Below, piece by piece: positions 36,101-48,540 of a stretch of 64,000 nt of DNA. The DNA is from Anagrus nilaparvatae (Eukaryota > Arthropoda > Insecta > Hymenoptera > Mymaridae), in the NCBI GenBank assembly GCA_022575985.1, contig JAKSXM010000007.1, positions 20,338,501 through 20,402,500 on the forward strand, read 5' to 3'. Made by a program: the position numbers and the translations under genes. A model generated the notes under the pieces. It had not been told where the DNA came from and ran no database searches. It saw only the letters and a program-made list of their open reading frames with translations. Numbering within the stretch: position 1 is the stretch's first letter; each line of letters starts with the position of its first letter.

Positions 36101-36430
36101 ACGAATAATTTTCTCATTTTTCAATTTTTTAATAGTATCAATCATTTTTCATTTTAATATTTATGTGCATTAAAATAAAAAGAGATTTTTAAATTACATG
36201 TTTTTAAGATTTATTACAAAGTATTATGCACTTTTAGAGTATAAAATAACAACATGAGTAAATATGTATAATAACTTTTTTTTTCAAATAATATTTTTAA
36301 CGAGGGGATTTTTTTAAAGGAAAATGATTATTTTCTTGCTCCCTCAATAATGCTGTTTCTTAGTTTTTCTTAGAATTATTAAATATACCTATATAATGTT
36401 TTCTTGAAAATACGAATGGTCATGGTAAAT
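33140..36430. other. Intron 2 segment, AT-rich
   Basis: No gene. Long T and A runs, and short chance frames only. Confidence 0.45.
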
Positions 36431-36434
36431 GACA

Positions 36435-36520
36435 TTATATGTAAGAGTGCACTCCTCTCTCTGCGTACAGTGATCGAGGATGCGGCACGTCAGAGGATTC
36501 TTCAACCGTATGTGTAGTCA
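36435..36520. promoter_or_regulatory. Small higher-complexity island
   Basis: About 85 bp with TCTCTGCGTACAGTGATCG and GGATGCGGCACGTCAGAGGA inside AT-rich DNA. A candidate conserved element only. Confidence 0.2.
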
Positions 36521-39290
36521 TTTTTTATATAATTTTTCACACACTTACTTCAATCATTTTTATATTTATTAACTTCACTGTTATTATAATATGCAGTTAC
36601 CAGAAAAATAAGCTTTGGACGTTTTAAAGCTTGCAAGCTCAGGTGCTTTGAGCATCCAATCAAATAAGAAATTTTATTGTTAGTGACTTTGCAATTTTTA
36701 ATAAAGTGGAAAGGTCAAAATAATTGTTCATTTTAAAGAAAATTTTACTACCCACCTAATATTTGGGGAAATTTTGTGAATTTCTGTAACGCTATGGCAA
36801 GAAAAGAAAAAAATAGTTGTACTGCATTACAGAAATATCCGAGGAAATATCCAGAATTTACCAAACAGCAGAGTTTTCAATAAAATATCTACATAAAAAT
36901 TCAGTAAAGTATCTAATATAATAGGAATTCGAATTAATTCCCCTGTTGTTGAAAATTAATTTTTGGTTTCATTTAAAGTGTTTAGAAAAATAAGGATAGA
37001 AAATTTTGAAAATTTCAAACAATAGCTGCAATCTTTGAAATCTTTGTATTCAGGACCTTAAAAAGAGGCATTATCATATTTTTAAATACTAAACGCAGTT
37101 CAATTACGGATTTTTAAATTTAGTTGAGTTTCCCTAAAAATTATTCAAATAATAAGTCACTTTTAACCAATAATTTTTTGTTTTGAAGCCTATCAGAGTC
37201 CTCAGCGGTAAAAAGAACTTAAAAAATGTAATATGAAAAAAACTACTATAACAGAATATTTATCAAGCAAAAAAAAAAGATTAGGTACCAAAAATTTAAC
37301 TATGACAAAATTTCGCAGCTTAAAAAAGCCTATTAATCTGCTACTGTATCTAAAAAAAATATTCCCACGTACAAATGTGCCGATTTTCGTAAGACACAAG
37401 GACGAAGATAAATCGTACTAAAAATACAAAAAAAAAAGAGACTATTGGAACGCAGAGGATCCATGCATGCTTCTCTTTAAATAAACAATGGGAATCTTGT
37501 TATAAGAAAAACCCGAGAAACAGAGTAAAAGAAAGAGAAACGTAATGTTTGATACATTAAAAAAAAAGTAATGAAAAATACCTTACATAGTAAAGAAAGC
37601 AAAGGAAAAGGAAATCTAAGACACGCGATAGAAAAAGAGGAAACAAGAATTTTTAATACCATGCATGTAAAAAAAATTATGTTGTTTTTTTTTATATAAA
37701 GAAATAAATAATATATTTTACAAGAAATACGTTAAAAAAATGTAATAATGTAACGACAAAAAAAAATGAGCTTGAATAATTTATCTATAAAAATGCACAT
37801 TATTGAAGAATAAAAAAAAATTATTTTGTTACGTAACCATTTTTTTTTAATTTTATTTAATCGTGTAATTATTATCGTGTTTTATTATCTAATTTAATAA
37901 ATATTCATTTTTTATGTACTATTAGATCTTTATTTATACAAATTTTTGCTAAGATTTATTTTTTTTTTTGTTGACGTAGTTTGTGGTAAATTTTAAAGAT
38001 AGTAATTTTTTACATAAATTGATAAATGGGATATAAAGGCTACTTTTGGATAAGTACAGTGATTTGGCCCCCAGAACCAAACCTAACCTGAGTAGTAGAA
38101 TCCGAAAATTTATCAAAAGACTCACTGATTCCCGTTGGAATTAGACCTCTAGACCTCGACAGGCCCCCGAAAACCTAAAGAAATTTTTCAATACCCTTAA
38201 AATTCAAGCTGAGTAACCTAGCAGTATGTCTAGCCTCAACTTTTGATCTCACTAATTTAAGAGCAAAACTTGGAATTAAAAATCTCACTTATTCACAAAA
38301 TCCATGAAAAAAAATTAAATTCTGTGTGAGAAAGGGGACTGTAGTAATGACATACATTTAGTTTATTGTTTTATTATGCGAATAAACTTAATTTCTTGTC
38401 ACATGGGGCCTAAGGTTTCCATTCTTACTCGGAATTCAATTATTTTGCATAGATTTTGTGGATATGCGTATAGATGGACTAAATTCTTAATCTCAAGAGT
38501 TGATCTTTTAATCATGGTTTGGCGTAGATCAAAGTCACTTCGTATTTTAAAACTCATACCTTAATAGTATCTAATATTCCAATTCTAATATTCACAAACA
38601 AACCATAAAATTTCTTTATTCTACCAAATGTAATTCTTCTTAATGATTAGTTGCCAAATCAACTATTCAAAAATCAAAAATGCATTTACCAATAATTACA
38701 TAAATCATTTTTATATAAAAATCACATTAGCACCAAACATGACATTGATTAGACGTAGAATTTAAAGAATTTTCATTACATAACCCATAATATCCAATTA
38801 ATAAGAATTATTAAAAAAATTAAATATTATTTAATAGGAAATAAATACCAAGATAAAAATATTATTAGATGTCGCACTGTTTGAGTCACGCGATCAGTAC
38901 AGAAAAAAAAAATATGTTATACAAATTACTAGTTGATTTATTAACAGTTTTATTAGTTTTATTGTAGATTAAATAATTTTAATTATTATACGAATGTGCT
39001 TTTTTTTGTTTTGTAATGATTTATTAGTATGGAATAGAATGCTGGGTAGCTTTTTTATATGTGCAAATGACTTTATGGATTATACTTTTATTTATGCAAA
39101 AAGTGTAATTTAATTAATTTAATTTGTGGCCTAGAATTACTTTGTTTTTATAAGTAAAGAATTCAAATAAATATTGTATTTGTGCTTAATTTAAGGTACA
39201 ATTTTAGTTAATATTTGAATTTTAAAATTTAATCATTAAAATCTATTAAAATGGCGTGAAAATTCAATAAGACATATTAGAAAAAAATAC
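36521..39290. other. Intron 2 segment, AT-rich
   Basis: No gene. A C/A-rich stretch at about 38065-38200 with CCAAACCTAACCTGAG has repeat-like character but no second copy was recognised in the window. Confidence 0.4.
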
Positions 39291-40005
39291 GTTCGCCACA
39301 AGCGGAAATATTACCATCAACGGTTAGTGGAATTTTGCTTGTAACTAGCGAAATTCTACTTGTGGCTAACGGAATTTTGGGTAAAAGTTTTTTTTTTTGC
39401 TGCACGCTTATCCTAAATGAGAGAAAATTTTTTTAAACGTGTAACATATTTATAGGGAGGGGTACGCTGGAAATCTGAAAATCAAGGGGGGGGGGGTCAA
39501 ATGGACTTAGAATAATTTCAATTTAGAGACTTGGAATAATTCGGGTTTAGGGACTTAGAATAATTATGATTTAGGGTCCTAGAAGCATACGCGTTTAGGG
39601 AATCAAAATAGTTTAGGATTGGAGTTGTAACAACTTGGGTTAAGCGACTTACAACATTTAAGATTTAGGGACTTAGCATAATACGAGTTCAGAGAATCAG
39701 AATAGTTTTGTTTTAGAATCTTAACATCTAGTAAAGTTGATAATTAGAAATTATAAAATTGGAAAATTGTATTGTAATGTTGCGTAATTTACATTAAACC
39801 TAGTCCTCAGTTGTAAGTAAACATGTACCATGCATTTAAGTTGTGTTTACAATCGGTTATAAGTTTTTTTTCGATTTTTTTTACGTTTAAGGTCATTTTT
39901 AATCGTTTGAGCAAGAAAAAAAATCATACGTTAGCTACAAGGTGAATCCTGCTAGCGGCAAACGATATGCCTCTTGCCGCAAGCAGATTTTTTCACGGTG
40001 TATAT
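39290..40005 (+). mobile_element. G-rich dispersed element, family C, with CGCAAGCGG-type ends
   Basis: The outer parts carry related words (CGCCACAAGCGGAAATATT at about 39294; TTGCCGCAAGCAGATTTTTT at about 39970). The interior is a degenerate minisatellite of roughly 25-bp units based on GGGACTTAGAATAATTTNGGT, repeated from about 39500 to 39720 and preceded by an 11-G run at about 39486. It then reads TGTTGCGTAATTTACATTA and AAGTAAACATGTACCATG. The interior matches 60140-60430 (same strand) and 62985-63245 (opposite strand). Class unknown; boundaries are approximate. Confidence 0.55.
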
Positions 40006-41445
40006 AAATATGTAGAGTGAGTAATTAAAATTAAAATTTAGATAAAATACTTTCAGAAATTCTATTTCATAGAAACCAAGGTTAATTTTTTAAGATCCCT
40101 GAACAGTATTCAACTATTTCATGGATATCATACATAATTTGTTAAACAACATTTTTAATCAAAATTTAGTAATCTGTCCTTGAAGTATTAAATAAATAAA
40201 AACAAAATGAAATTTACCAGCAAATTCATCTACCCTAAAAACTCCCAAAACATCATTTCATTTCATATAAAAATTCATCTTCATAAAATTATAAAAAACA
40301 ATTTGTAATTAAAAAAGTAAATTTAATTTAATTAAAATTAATAAAAATTACACAAATAAACTTTACCTACATTTTACTCACAAAAAAAAAACGCACACAC
40401 ATACAGTATATTGAATTAAACTTTTTGCGTAATTATATTCATTCATATATAGGTTCCTAAACAATTGCAAAGTAATAATTAACTTTTATAAAAGCGTGTG
40501 TACACATAATGTAATATGAGTAAATTATATTATTATTATTATTATTACATGGCTCACCCATATTCTGTGTATACTATAAAGTCATTTTGGTTTTAGATCA
40601 AGAACATTGTTTTATTTTAAACACATATGTATGTCTTTTTAATGTATCATAAAAAAATTTTTTTTATTTTATTATTTCAATGATTTTATTGATAATTGTT
40701 TTTTATGTATTTAAATTTTTTGATAAATTAAATTTTTTTTTTTAATATTGTGCATTGTTTTTTAGCTATTGTTTAGCGTGAGATATTGTGCTAAGCGAGA
40801 AATTAATTTATTTAATATTGACTGATTTATAAAAATCTTCTTGCAAAATTTTGATTTTTTAACAAATTGGGCGAAAGGAACTTGAGAGGTCTTGACACTG
40901 TAGAGTGAATGTTAGGTGTTTCTGTTCGGTATATACGACATTTTTATACCTGAGAGTGCGAAAATTTAGCGCTGAATTTTACAACCAGACGAACGATTAT
41001 AAAATTATATTTTATTTGATTTTTCTAAAAAAAAACCCTAATTTTTACCTAAAATACATAATTTTTGCAACAAGACCAATAATCAGAATCCTCTTTTTCA
41101 AGAAACAAAAAAAATATTTCTTTTCAAAAACGTATAATTAAAAAAAGCATACAATTTTTTCTTTGTTTTTATATAAAAATTAAACATATATTTCTTTCTG
41201 TTACAGGTAAGAAACTGACCAACCTACAAAAAATTTTTAGTGAGACTGATGGTGATCGTATTTTTTTTTGCCATAAGAAATATAGAAATAACCTTCAAAC
41301 GTGTGAGTTTATTATATGCTAATAATATATATCTATTTCGTTATAATAGCTTTTTTTTTCAAAAATTTGTAAAAAAATTCGTCGAAATTTTTTTTTTTCA
41401 AATAAAGATACCGCACTGATCTTTTATAAAAAAAAACCTTGTGGA
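40006..41445. other. Intron 2 segment, AT-rich
   Basis: No gene. An (ATT)n tract lies at about 40528-40549. The AG|GTAAGAAACTGACC at about 41208 superficially resembles an exon start but does not encode KIWFQN. Confidence 0.45.
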
Positions 41446-41459
41446 TTTTTACACATTGA

Positions 41460-41570
41460 TTTCCAGTAAATCGAGAGAATCGCGCGCGTGCTCCAGTAAT
41501 TAAACCGTTGGCTATCGAAACGATTAATCGCTATTTCTTCATCCTTTTCATCTTCTCTTTCCTATGTAAT
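41460..41570. promoter_or_regulatory. Candidate cis-regulatory island with homeodomain-type cores
   Basis: Contains GAATCGCGCGCGTGCTCC, then AGTAATTAAACC and CGATTAATCGC within 80 bp. TAATTA and ATTAAT words are homeodomain-type cores. They also arise easily in AT-rich DNA, but here they sit in a GC-richer block. Confidence 0.25.
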
Positions 41571-43607
41571 ATATTACATGTATAGAAACACACACACACA
41601 TTTATAATCTTATAAGGAATGAGGCCAAATGAAAGATCCTTTTTTTTAATGCGGCTGGACTTGTTTCAAATACTCATAAGGAAGCGGAAGAAACTTTCGG
41701 CCCAAAACAATTATTTTTGAAATATATGAAAAAGAGTTTGATATTGAAACGATTTTTTAATTACTTTGGTAAGTCTACAGGTTTTTAGAAATTTCTTTGA
41801 AAGCAGTTCAATGTTTGAATTTTCGCTTCCCAGAAAAATAATTTAGGAAAATTAGCATGATTAGATTCATGTAACGATAAACCCTAATACCACATAGCTG
41901 GCTAAATTAAAAAATTTTATTCAGTATTTTAACATTTGACTCCATAATTTTAATTCATTTTTCAAAACTTGATAATTTAACTACCATTACATCACACCAA
42001 ATATAATTTTTTGAAAATAATATCCAGTCTAATATACAATTATAGGTATACAGATAAACTTGTATCCATCGAATCTTGTCGTTTGAATATATTTATGCGC
42101 GACCTCAGTTTACAAAAAGCCGCCGCATTCTAAAAAAAAAAAAACACTTCTGATTTATAGGATCGAATCTTTTACACTGTAAATACGATTTCACATGTAC
42201 AACAAATTTGTAAATGTTTCTTTTGATTGTATTAAATACATGTGTAAATAAACATCTTTTTTTACCTCATTCAATTTTAAAAAAAGAGATGTTTTCATTT
42301 TCTCTTTGTAAAAAAAATAATCTTATCTGGTAGCAATGTATCGAATACCTAATTTACACATTTTTTTTCTAAGGGAGTGTGTAATAAATGTGAATAACTT
42401 ATAATAAAATTGGAATTTATTATATTTGAAGTTGATTATATCTACTGGTATTACCTTTATAAGATATTAAATTACTTTTATTGGATGAAAAATAATTTCA
42501 ATATTCTCGATATCTTTTCATTAATAAAATTCAATTATTAACCTCCCTTTTATATCCAGATAAGTGTTTTTAAAAAATTTTTCATCATTTTTAAAAATCT
42601 ACAAATCTAAATTTAATAAAAATTAATAAAAAATAGTATTTTTACCTAAAAAAATTACGTGATTTCTAAAAAAAAAAGTATTCAAATCTGCGTTTTGATG
42701 CAAACTAACTTTCGCTTTGAGGATATTATTTTAATGATAAAAAGGAAACTGTCATCAAACTTTAATCACGTATTTTGTAGGATGCTAAAATATAATATAT
42801 ATTTATATAAAAAAATAAAGAGAGAAAGTTTAAACAGGCGTGAGAGTGTTATTGAAGAAAGGAACACTTTTTCTATAAGCTTCATCACAGTCTTTAAAAT
42901 TATTTATTTATATACCCACGTATAAATATATATTTTTTAATAAATTTTTTTTTTTAGTGTATATTAGAGTGTTACTTTTTTATCATGATAGTTTTAGGCA
43001 CGTAATTAGAAGGGAAACTAATTTCTGGGTACGTTCATATTAGGTTCTATTTTTAGGTATTCATTTGTAAATTAAATATTGGGCGATAGAAAAATTAAAT
43101 TCGATGTGTAAATAATATTTTGTAAATCTCTCCTGAATAAGTTTTTTGTCTTGATTGTCATGGAATCATAGTTCTAGAGTTGATTTTACTGCTATCAATG
43201 ATAATTTCTTTCTAGTTATTACAGAGAAAAATGAAAATATATTTCTTGTAAACTTCCTTATTAGTTTTAATTCCGCATACCGATTGGTAAATTGAAATTT
43301 TTATTTTCAAATATACACGCAAATTCAATCTAGTAATTTCTGTAATATGAATTCTCATGACTTACTTTTTCATTTGTTTGAGGAAAGGATTGCTTTGGTA
43401 CTTTTGGTTTTCAAAAATATACACATTTTTTACTTAAATTATAACAAAAAATCTATAATCTTAATTATGAATTTTTGTTGCTTTAAAATTATTACGAAAT
43501 TATTTTATTCAGTTTTTAGTTATGAAATAAGCAGAGTACTAAATTTAATTCAACGTTAGTTGCGAAATTAATTGTGAGTTTGTTTAATTGTATAACTAAT
43601 TTTACTT
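41571..43607. other. Intron 2 segment, AT-rich
   Basis: No supported gene. The 88-codon frame at 42659-42925 shows no family motif. Confidence 0.4.
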
Positions 43608-43715
43608 GTCAGGGACCAGAAGAAACGTATTTCCCGGCCGTTGCACGTCCAGCAAGGATGTGTTTTTTTTGTTACCTTTTGCTATAAAAAGAGTGTCCTA
43701 AATCACAATTTACCA
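43608..43715. repeat. Dispersed family B copy 3
   Basis: CAGGGACCAGAAGAAACGTA, CGTCCAGCAAGGATGTGTTT and CCTAAATCACAATTTACCAT, followed by CCTC, repeat the order found at 2923-3060 (copy 1, same orientation). Confidence 0.6.
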
Positions 43716-44049
43716 TCCTCAAAAATCTCTGGGTATATATTTGAGTAAATAGTTTTCGATTTTCGAATATTAAACTTTTTAAAGGGGCACGTTTTGTCCG
43801 CGAAATAGGCCTAAACAGGACTGTTTTCTTATTTATAACCTTTAGTATATAATTTCTGAAAGGTTGTAGGTTAAAGATGACTGTAAAACTGAGAAAATAA
43901 TAAGTTTTTTGACCTTGAGCGACTGATAAATTTTAAATTCTATGCAAATTTAAGCTGTTAGATATCAAATGGCACGTTTTGTCTGCCTCTGTGCTAATTA
44001 GTTAAACTGATGTTTGTGTAGTTTTTCTCGAAAAAAGTTCATGTAGGTA

Positions 44050-44290
44050 CTAGATACTGCAACTCCATAGAAGATTATTTGCTACGAATTTCGAGTCCTG
44101 GATCACTCCTAAAATCAATGAGAAGTACAGTTTGCTTAGGAATCTTGAGAGAAAACTACGTCGAACTGGACAGAAACCAAGAGAAATTTTACAAAAAAAT
44201 AGACTTTCTAATTTAAAAAAGCCGAATAAAATTTGACAGAAACTAAAATAGTTAGGTCTTGTCAAAGAAAGGCTAGCAATAAACTGATCA
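44050..44290 (+). mobile_element. Possible LINE pol fragment (region before the RT domain)
   Basis: The + strand encodes FESWITPKINEKYSLLRNLE, then RKLRRTGQKPREILQKNRLS, closely resembling the W-x-T/D-x-I...L-R...R-T-G segment that lies between the endonuclease and RT domains of Jockey-type LINE pol proteins. A stop at about 44236 ends the similarity. Short and degenerate. Confidence 0.4.
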
Positions 44291-44971
44291 ATTCATCAGT
44301 TGATAGCGTCAACGAAAGTTTCATTTCTTCCCACAATAATTGACTTCCACCATATTTGACCCATATTTCTTCGATTTTTTTGAAGTTACCTCTAAAAACA
44401 TTCCACCATTTTTTTTTTCAATGAGCTTTTTTTATTAGTTTCTATTTACAAATTACTAAAATCTAACTGAAACCCCCTCAAAATTAAAAAATTTATCTTT
44501 AAATTAAAAACGTACAAAAAAATAATTAAAAATTTTCCTAAATGTATTTAAAAGCATTAAAAACCAAAATTACATTCTGATTTAACTTTTATTATTTCAT
44601 TTTACCTAAGTAGCACAACAAAAGAAATAAATATAAAAAGTAAAATCAAATAAAAATTCAACCCCTAACACAAAAAAAAGAAAAAAAATGCTCTTTTTCT
44701 TTAAGCCTACTTATAATAGAAAATTAGGATCATTTTACTATCGTGATTACTTATTATACATAAAGTAACTTTTTGAATATAAATATTCCTTTATATATTT
44801 TTTTTTGAGTTTTTCGTTAAAAAAACGGCGACGTCGAGACTGCGTCTAAGCACGAAAGGCTATTCAAGAACCTTTTTATGTAGTATATATGGGATGTTCC
44901 ATGATACGCCCACAATGGTCCTCTCAGTGTTTCTCAATCTTTTTTTTTCGTATAAATAAATCTTTCATTTT

Positions 44972-44990
44972 CACACACACACACACACAC
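44972..44990. repeat. (CA)n microsatellite
   Basis: Uninterrupted CA dinucleotides. Confidence 0.9.
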
Positions 44991-45043
44991 ATATTTAACC
45001 TGTTAAATTTGTGCATAAAAATTAATAGTATTTTAAGTATCAA

Positions 45044-45222
45044 GGGCGTAAAAGTTTCGGCACTAGCGTGAGCACTAGCACGAGTGCTCGGCGAAGCCGG
45101 GCACGAGTGATTTGTGTTCACGCTCGTGTCTAAAGTATTTGGCCCATGGTGCTTACACTATTTTTTGCCCCCCTAGGCGTAGAACGAGTTCAGAAAATTC
45201 TTTACTCACGAGTTTTACGCCC
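45044..45222. repeat. Small inverted-repeat element with GGGCGTAAAA ends
   Basis: Starts GGGCGTAAAAG and ends GTTTTACGCCC, a 10-bp perfect terminal inverted repeat. The interior is GC-rich with nested near-palindromes (CACTAGCGTGAGCACTAGC, GAGTGCTCGGCGAAGCCGGG, TTCACGCTCGTG). No coding capacity. MITE-like; no second copy seen in the window. Confidence 0.5.
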
Positions 45223-47635
45223 GGGAGGGCAAAAAGATATATACCTTTCAATAGATTTATTTTTTTTAACAATGCATTTTGTACTTTTCGTCACTTTTAA
45301 AGATACATAAACACACAAATGTAATTTTTAAAATATAGTTATTAAAAAAGGCCAACAAAATATACATCCACCAAGTCTTATGTTATTATCCAATAACATA
45401 TATTATTTAAACACCTACCGCATAATAACATGAATGAAAAATAATATTAAACTTAATTACAGAATATTAAATTTTTTTTTTATAATAATAATTATAAAAA
45501 TAAATCTAAAAAAAAAAGAAAGTAAATTTTTTTTTGGTATTGAACCTGACATATAATATGAGTACATCAAAAAAAGGACGTTTTCTCTGATGATGAATAA
45601 CCTGATTTTTGGTAAAGATGTGGTGCACCTCCTTGTATTCATCGTCAACGTGGTTTATTATGTATTTTTTTTTTTTTTTACAAAAACCCATTAAAACTCT
45701 CATTCAAACTATAATACTAGTAAAACAAAAATATACGCCTCTTCTTTTGCAGTATAAAAATTCTATTAGAATCGTTTATATAATCAGAAATAAATGTGGA
45801 TTTTTTAGGGACCTCGTGAATTTAATCTATATTAGCTTGGATCTTATTTTGGGAAATTTTGAATTTTATTACTTCAAAAAAAAAAAAATAAGGTCAGGTA
45901 ATTTGCAATCGTTTCAGCAAGAATAGAAATTCCGGTATCCACAAGTGCATATTTTTTTCAGTGTACAATACATTAATTACATAAAAACAAAATATCAATT
46001 TTACATCAAAAGGTCTGTTTTTATTTTTATAAAATCTATTATTTTAACCTATACGACTAAGTACGGCCTTACAAACGCGCCCTTGAATATATCAAAGCTA
46101 TACTTTTATTGTTATTATAAAATATGGCATGTAGGTAACACTGCAAAAATACAAAATTAGGGAATAAAGTGTAATAAATATAAATTTAATTGACAGGAGA
46201 AAAAAAAATGAACTGTTTTTATATTTTATTAGGGCTGAAAAATGGCAACAGGGTTGAAAAATAAAATAGTATGCATGTGAGTATTAAATAAGGAAGAAGA
46301 TTATTACCGACATATTGACTAAATGTGTGTATGTATAAAAATAGAAAATTACTTTATTTTTTATAAAGTTAAAAATATATAAATTTCTGTTGAATTGACA
46401 TGCAAGTTGCTATTTTCACTAGAATTGTATTTTATATATATAATTTAGTAAAATTGATACGCTGAGAGGTTGCTCTGCTTGGATTTTGCTTGAAAGTAAT
46501 ATGAAAACTTCTGCTTGGGTTTTTCTTGAAATTTCGAGCAATTTAAAATTCAAGCGAAATTCAGGAACAGAGTATCCTGACAGTCTATGCATAAATACAG
46601 AAAATAGTACATAATTTAATGAAAACATTAATGAATTCTATACGAGAATTTTATAAAAATTGACAAAAAAAGTGCGTATATTTAAACTCATATGATGAAA
46701 AACAATTTTTATCTCCAGTAAACACATTATAATCAATTTAAGCAGTTGATTTATTGCTAATGTATAAATAATGTTTAAAAAATTTGTCATTATTTTCTCA
46801 TAATATTAGCAATACAACATTAATAAAAAATTTTTTTCGTTGTTGTTAAAGTTTTTGATATCGATCAGTAATATTAGAAATTCAATACAATGTAGGTAGG
46901 CTTTCTTATATAAAATATACGTAGGATATCATATACTAGTGGCCCGCCCACGCTTTCCAATAATCGTATAACTTGATCGATATTATAAACTTTTATGCGC
47001 CTGTAGATACTTTTTTTTTTTAAGTAAATAAATTTATGTTTATGCATTCATTTATCAATTCATATTTTTATTAGATATTCTTTAGTTACACTGTGAAAAA
47101 TTCTAGTCTTTAGTTTACTATCATATGGTAAATTTTAATTTTTAACTGGATAGTATTTTTAAAGTACGTTTGCTTGAAATTTCAATAATTGAATTTTCGA
47201 ATATTTTATTCCTAGGATAGATGCTTTTGACCTTCATTAAATGAGTTAATCAACATAATATTATTTCAAAAAAGTTTTGCTTACATTTTTAGCCCGTATG
47301 ACTTAAAAACCAATAAAAAGCTAAAAAATTTAAATTTTGAGCAAATTTTCAATCTGGCTTGAAATTTCAAGTAAAGCAACCTAACTATGTATTTAGTTTT
47401 GATTCAGGCTAATGTAATATAAACTTTTATCAAGCAATATAACTGCGTGCATGAATGTGTGCTTGCAAGCTTGCATGTTCAAAAAAAAAATTAGTTATGA
47501 ATGTTATTGTCCCCTTTAATAACATTACTTAGTATCATAAATTTTGACAACTTTTGAAGGTTATATTTCTGTATGTAGTATAATGTGACCAGAATGTGAC
47601 TTATTGTAAAGCTTAAAAAATCAAAAATAATGTTA
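45223..47635. other. Intron 2 segment, AT-rich
   Basis: No gene or repeat family recognised. The 105-codon frame at 45609-45926 overlaps minus-strand frames and looks random. Confidence 0.4.
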
Positions 47636-47644
47636 ATAAATAAC

Positions 47645-47750
47645 CATGAGTAGCTGATCACGAAAATGGGGATGTTTTTTATGAGAAATTGGGGCTTCGC
47701 TCTTAAAAGTGCAAAAACTACCCTTTACAAGGGTTATTTTTGATGTATTC
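47645..47750. repeat. Solo module of the 'GGGTCGCT' palindrome family
   Basis: A single unit reading TAGCTGATCACGAAAATGGG, then TTTTTTATGAGAAATTGGGG, CTTCGCTCTTAAAAG and AAAACTACCC...GGGTTATTTTTG. This is the same module order as in 8291-9989 and 6590-7352, which shows the family disperses beyond those two elements. Confidence 0.65.
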
Positions 47751-48289
47751 GAATAATTATCGTATACTTCATAAATGATATATTTGACTAAAGGGGGGTG
47801 GAAGTTAAGGATAAAAAATGTAATTTAAAAGGTGGAAATTAAGTATCAGCTTAACCATTTTCATGTAGAAAAACCACCCTAATTCTGTGCCCCCTCCTGC
47901 TGGAACTGGAAATGAGTTTGAAGTGCTAGGCACTACAGGAACTACAAGATAGTTATTGATTCTGCTGAACGAATTAGGCAGTGAGTTAGTACTAGGATAG
48001 AAATTGCTATAAATCAGTTTTGATTCAACCTGTTCTTTATTCACAGGTTTAAATCCGTTATAAGTTTTATTTTTTCTTATAAAGCACGTAGCTAAATAAT
48101 TTTTAAAAAAATATTATTTTTAATGTTAAATAGAAAGTTTGATACTATATATTTAAAAATCTTGGTTTAATATCAAAGTGAAAGATGCTAAAGTATAAGA
48201 ATTTTATAAAAATATATATAAACAAGTTGGAAAATAGTTCTCCGCCTTAAAATCTACATTGCTGTCATCAAAGTCATATAGCGACGTTT

Positions 48290-48540
48290 AAAAGTAGATC
48301 TTCCCCATCGAATCACTGGCTGCTACTTTATATATATATAAAAATTCTCTGATGTGCCGTAAACAAGTTTTTATCCGCGCTCTAAAGGTAAAAATAAATA
48401 AATTACATCGCGCAACCTGCCTCGGGGTTGCCTTCGCACGCATACCGGGTGTTCACATCCGTGAAAACAGGCTCCGCGAATATGCAAGTTTTATATGCAT
48501 CAATATACCGCAAAACAACGTGCTCCCGATATTATTTTCT
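48290..48540. promoter_or_regulatory. Candidate cis-regulatory island
   Basis: About 250 bp of higher-complexity sequence: CAACCTGCCTCGGGGTTGCC, TTCGCACGCATACCGGGTG, AACAGGCTCCGCGAATATGC and TAAATAAATTACATCGCGC, the last with an ATTA-type homeodomain core. A 64-codon frame (48352-48546) covers part of it but matches nothing I recognise. Confidence 0.3.

Noticed and set aside
41200..41230. Possible Dll exon 3 acceptor (TTCTGTTACAG|GTAAGAAACTG)
   Set aside because: Good acceptor and starts with Val, but the next codons do not encode KIWFQN and the frame gives no homeodomain helix 3.
45609..45926. 105-codon + strand frame
   Set aside because: T- and A-run composition with no motif; overlapped by antisense frames.
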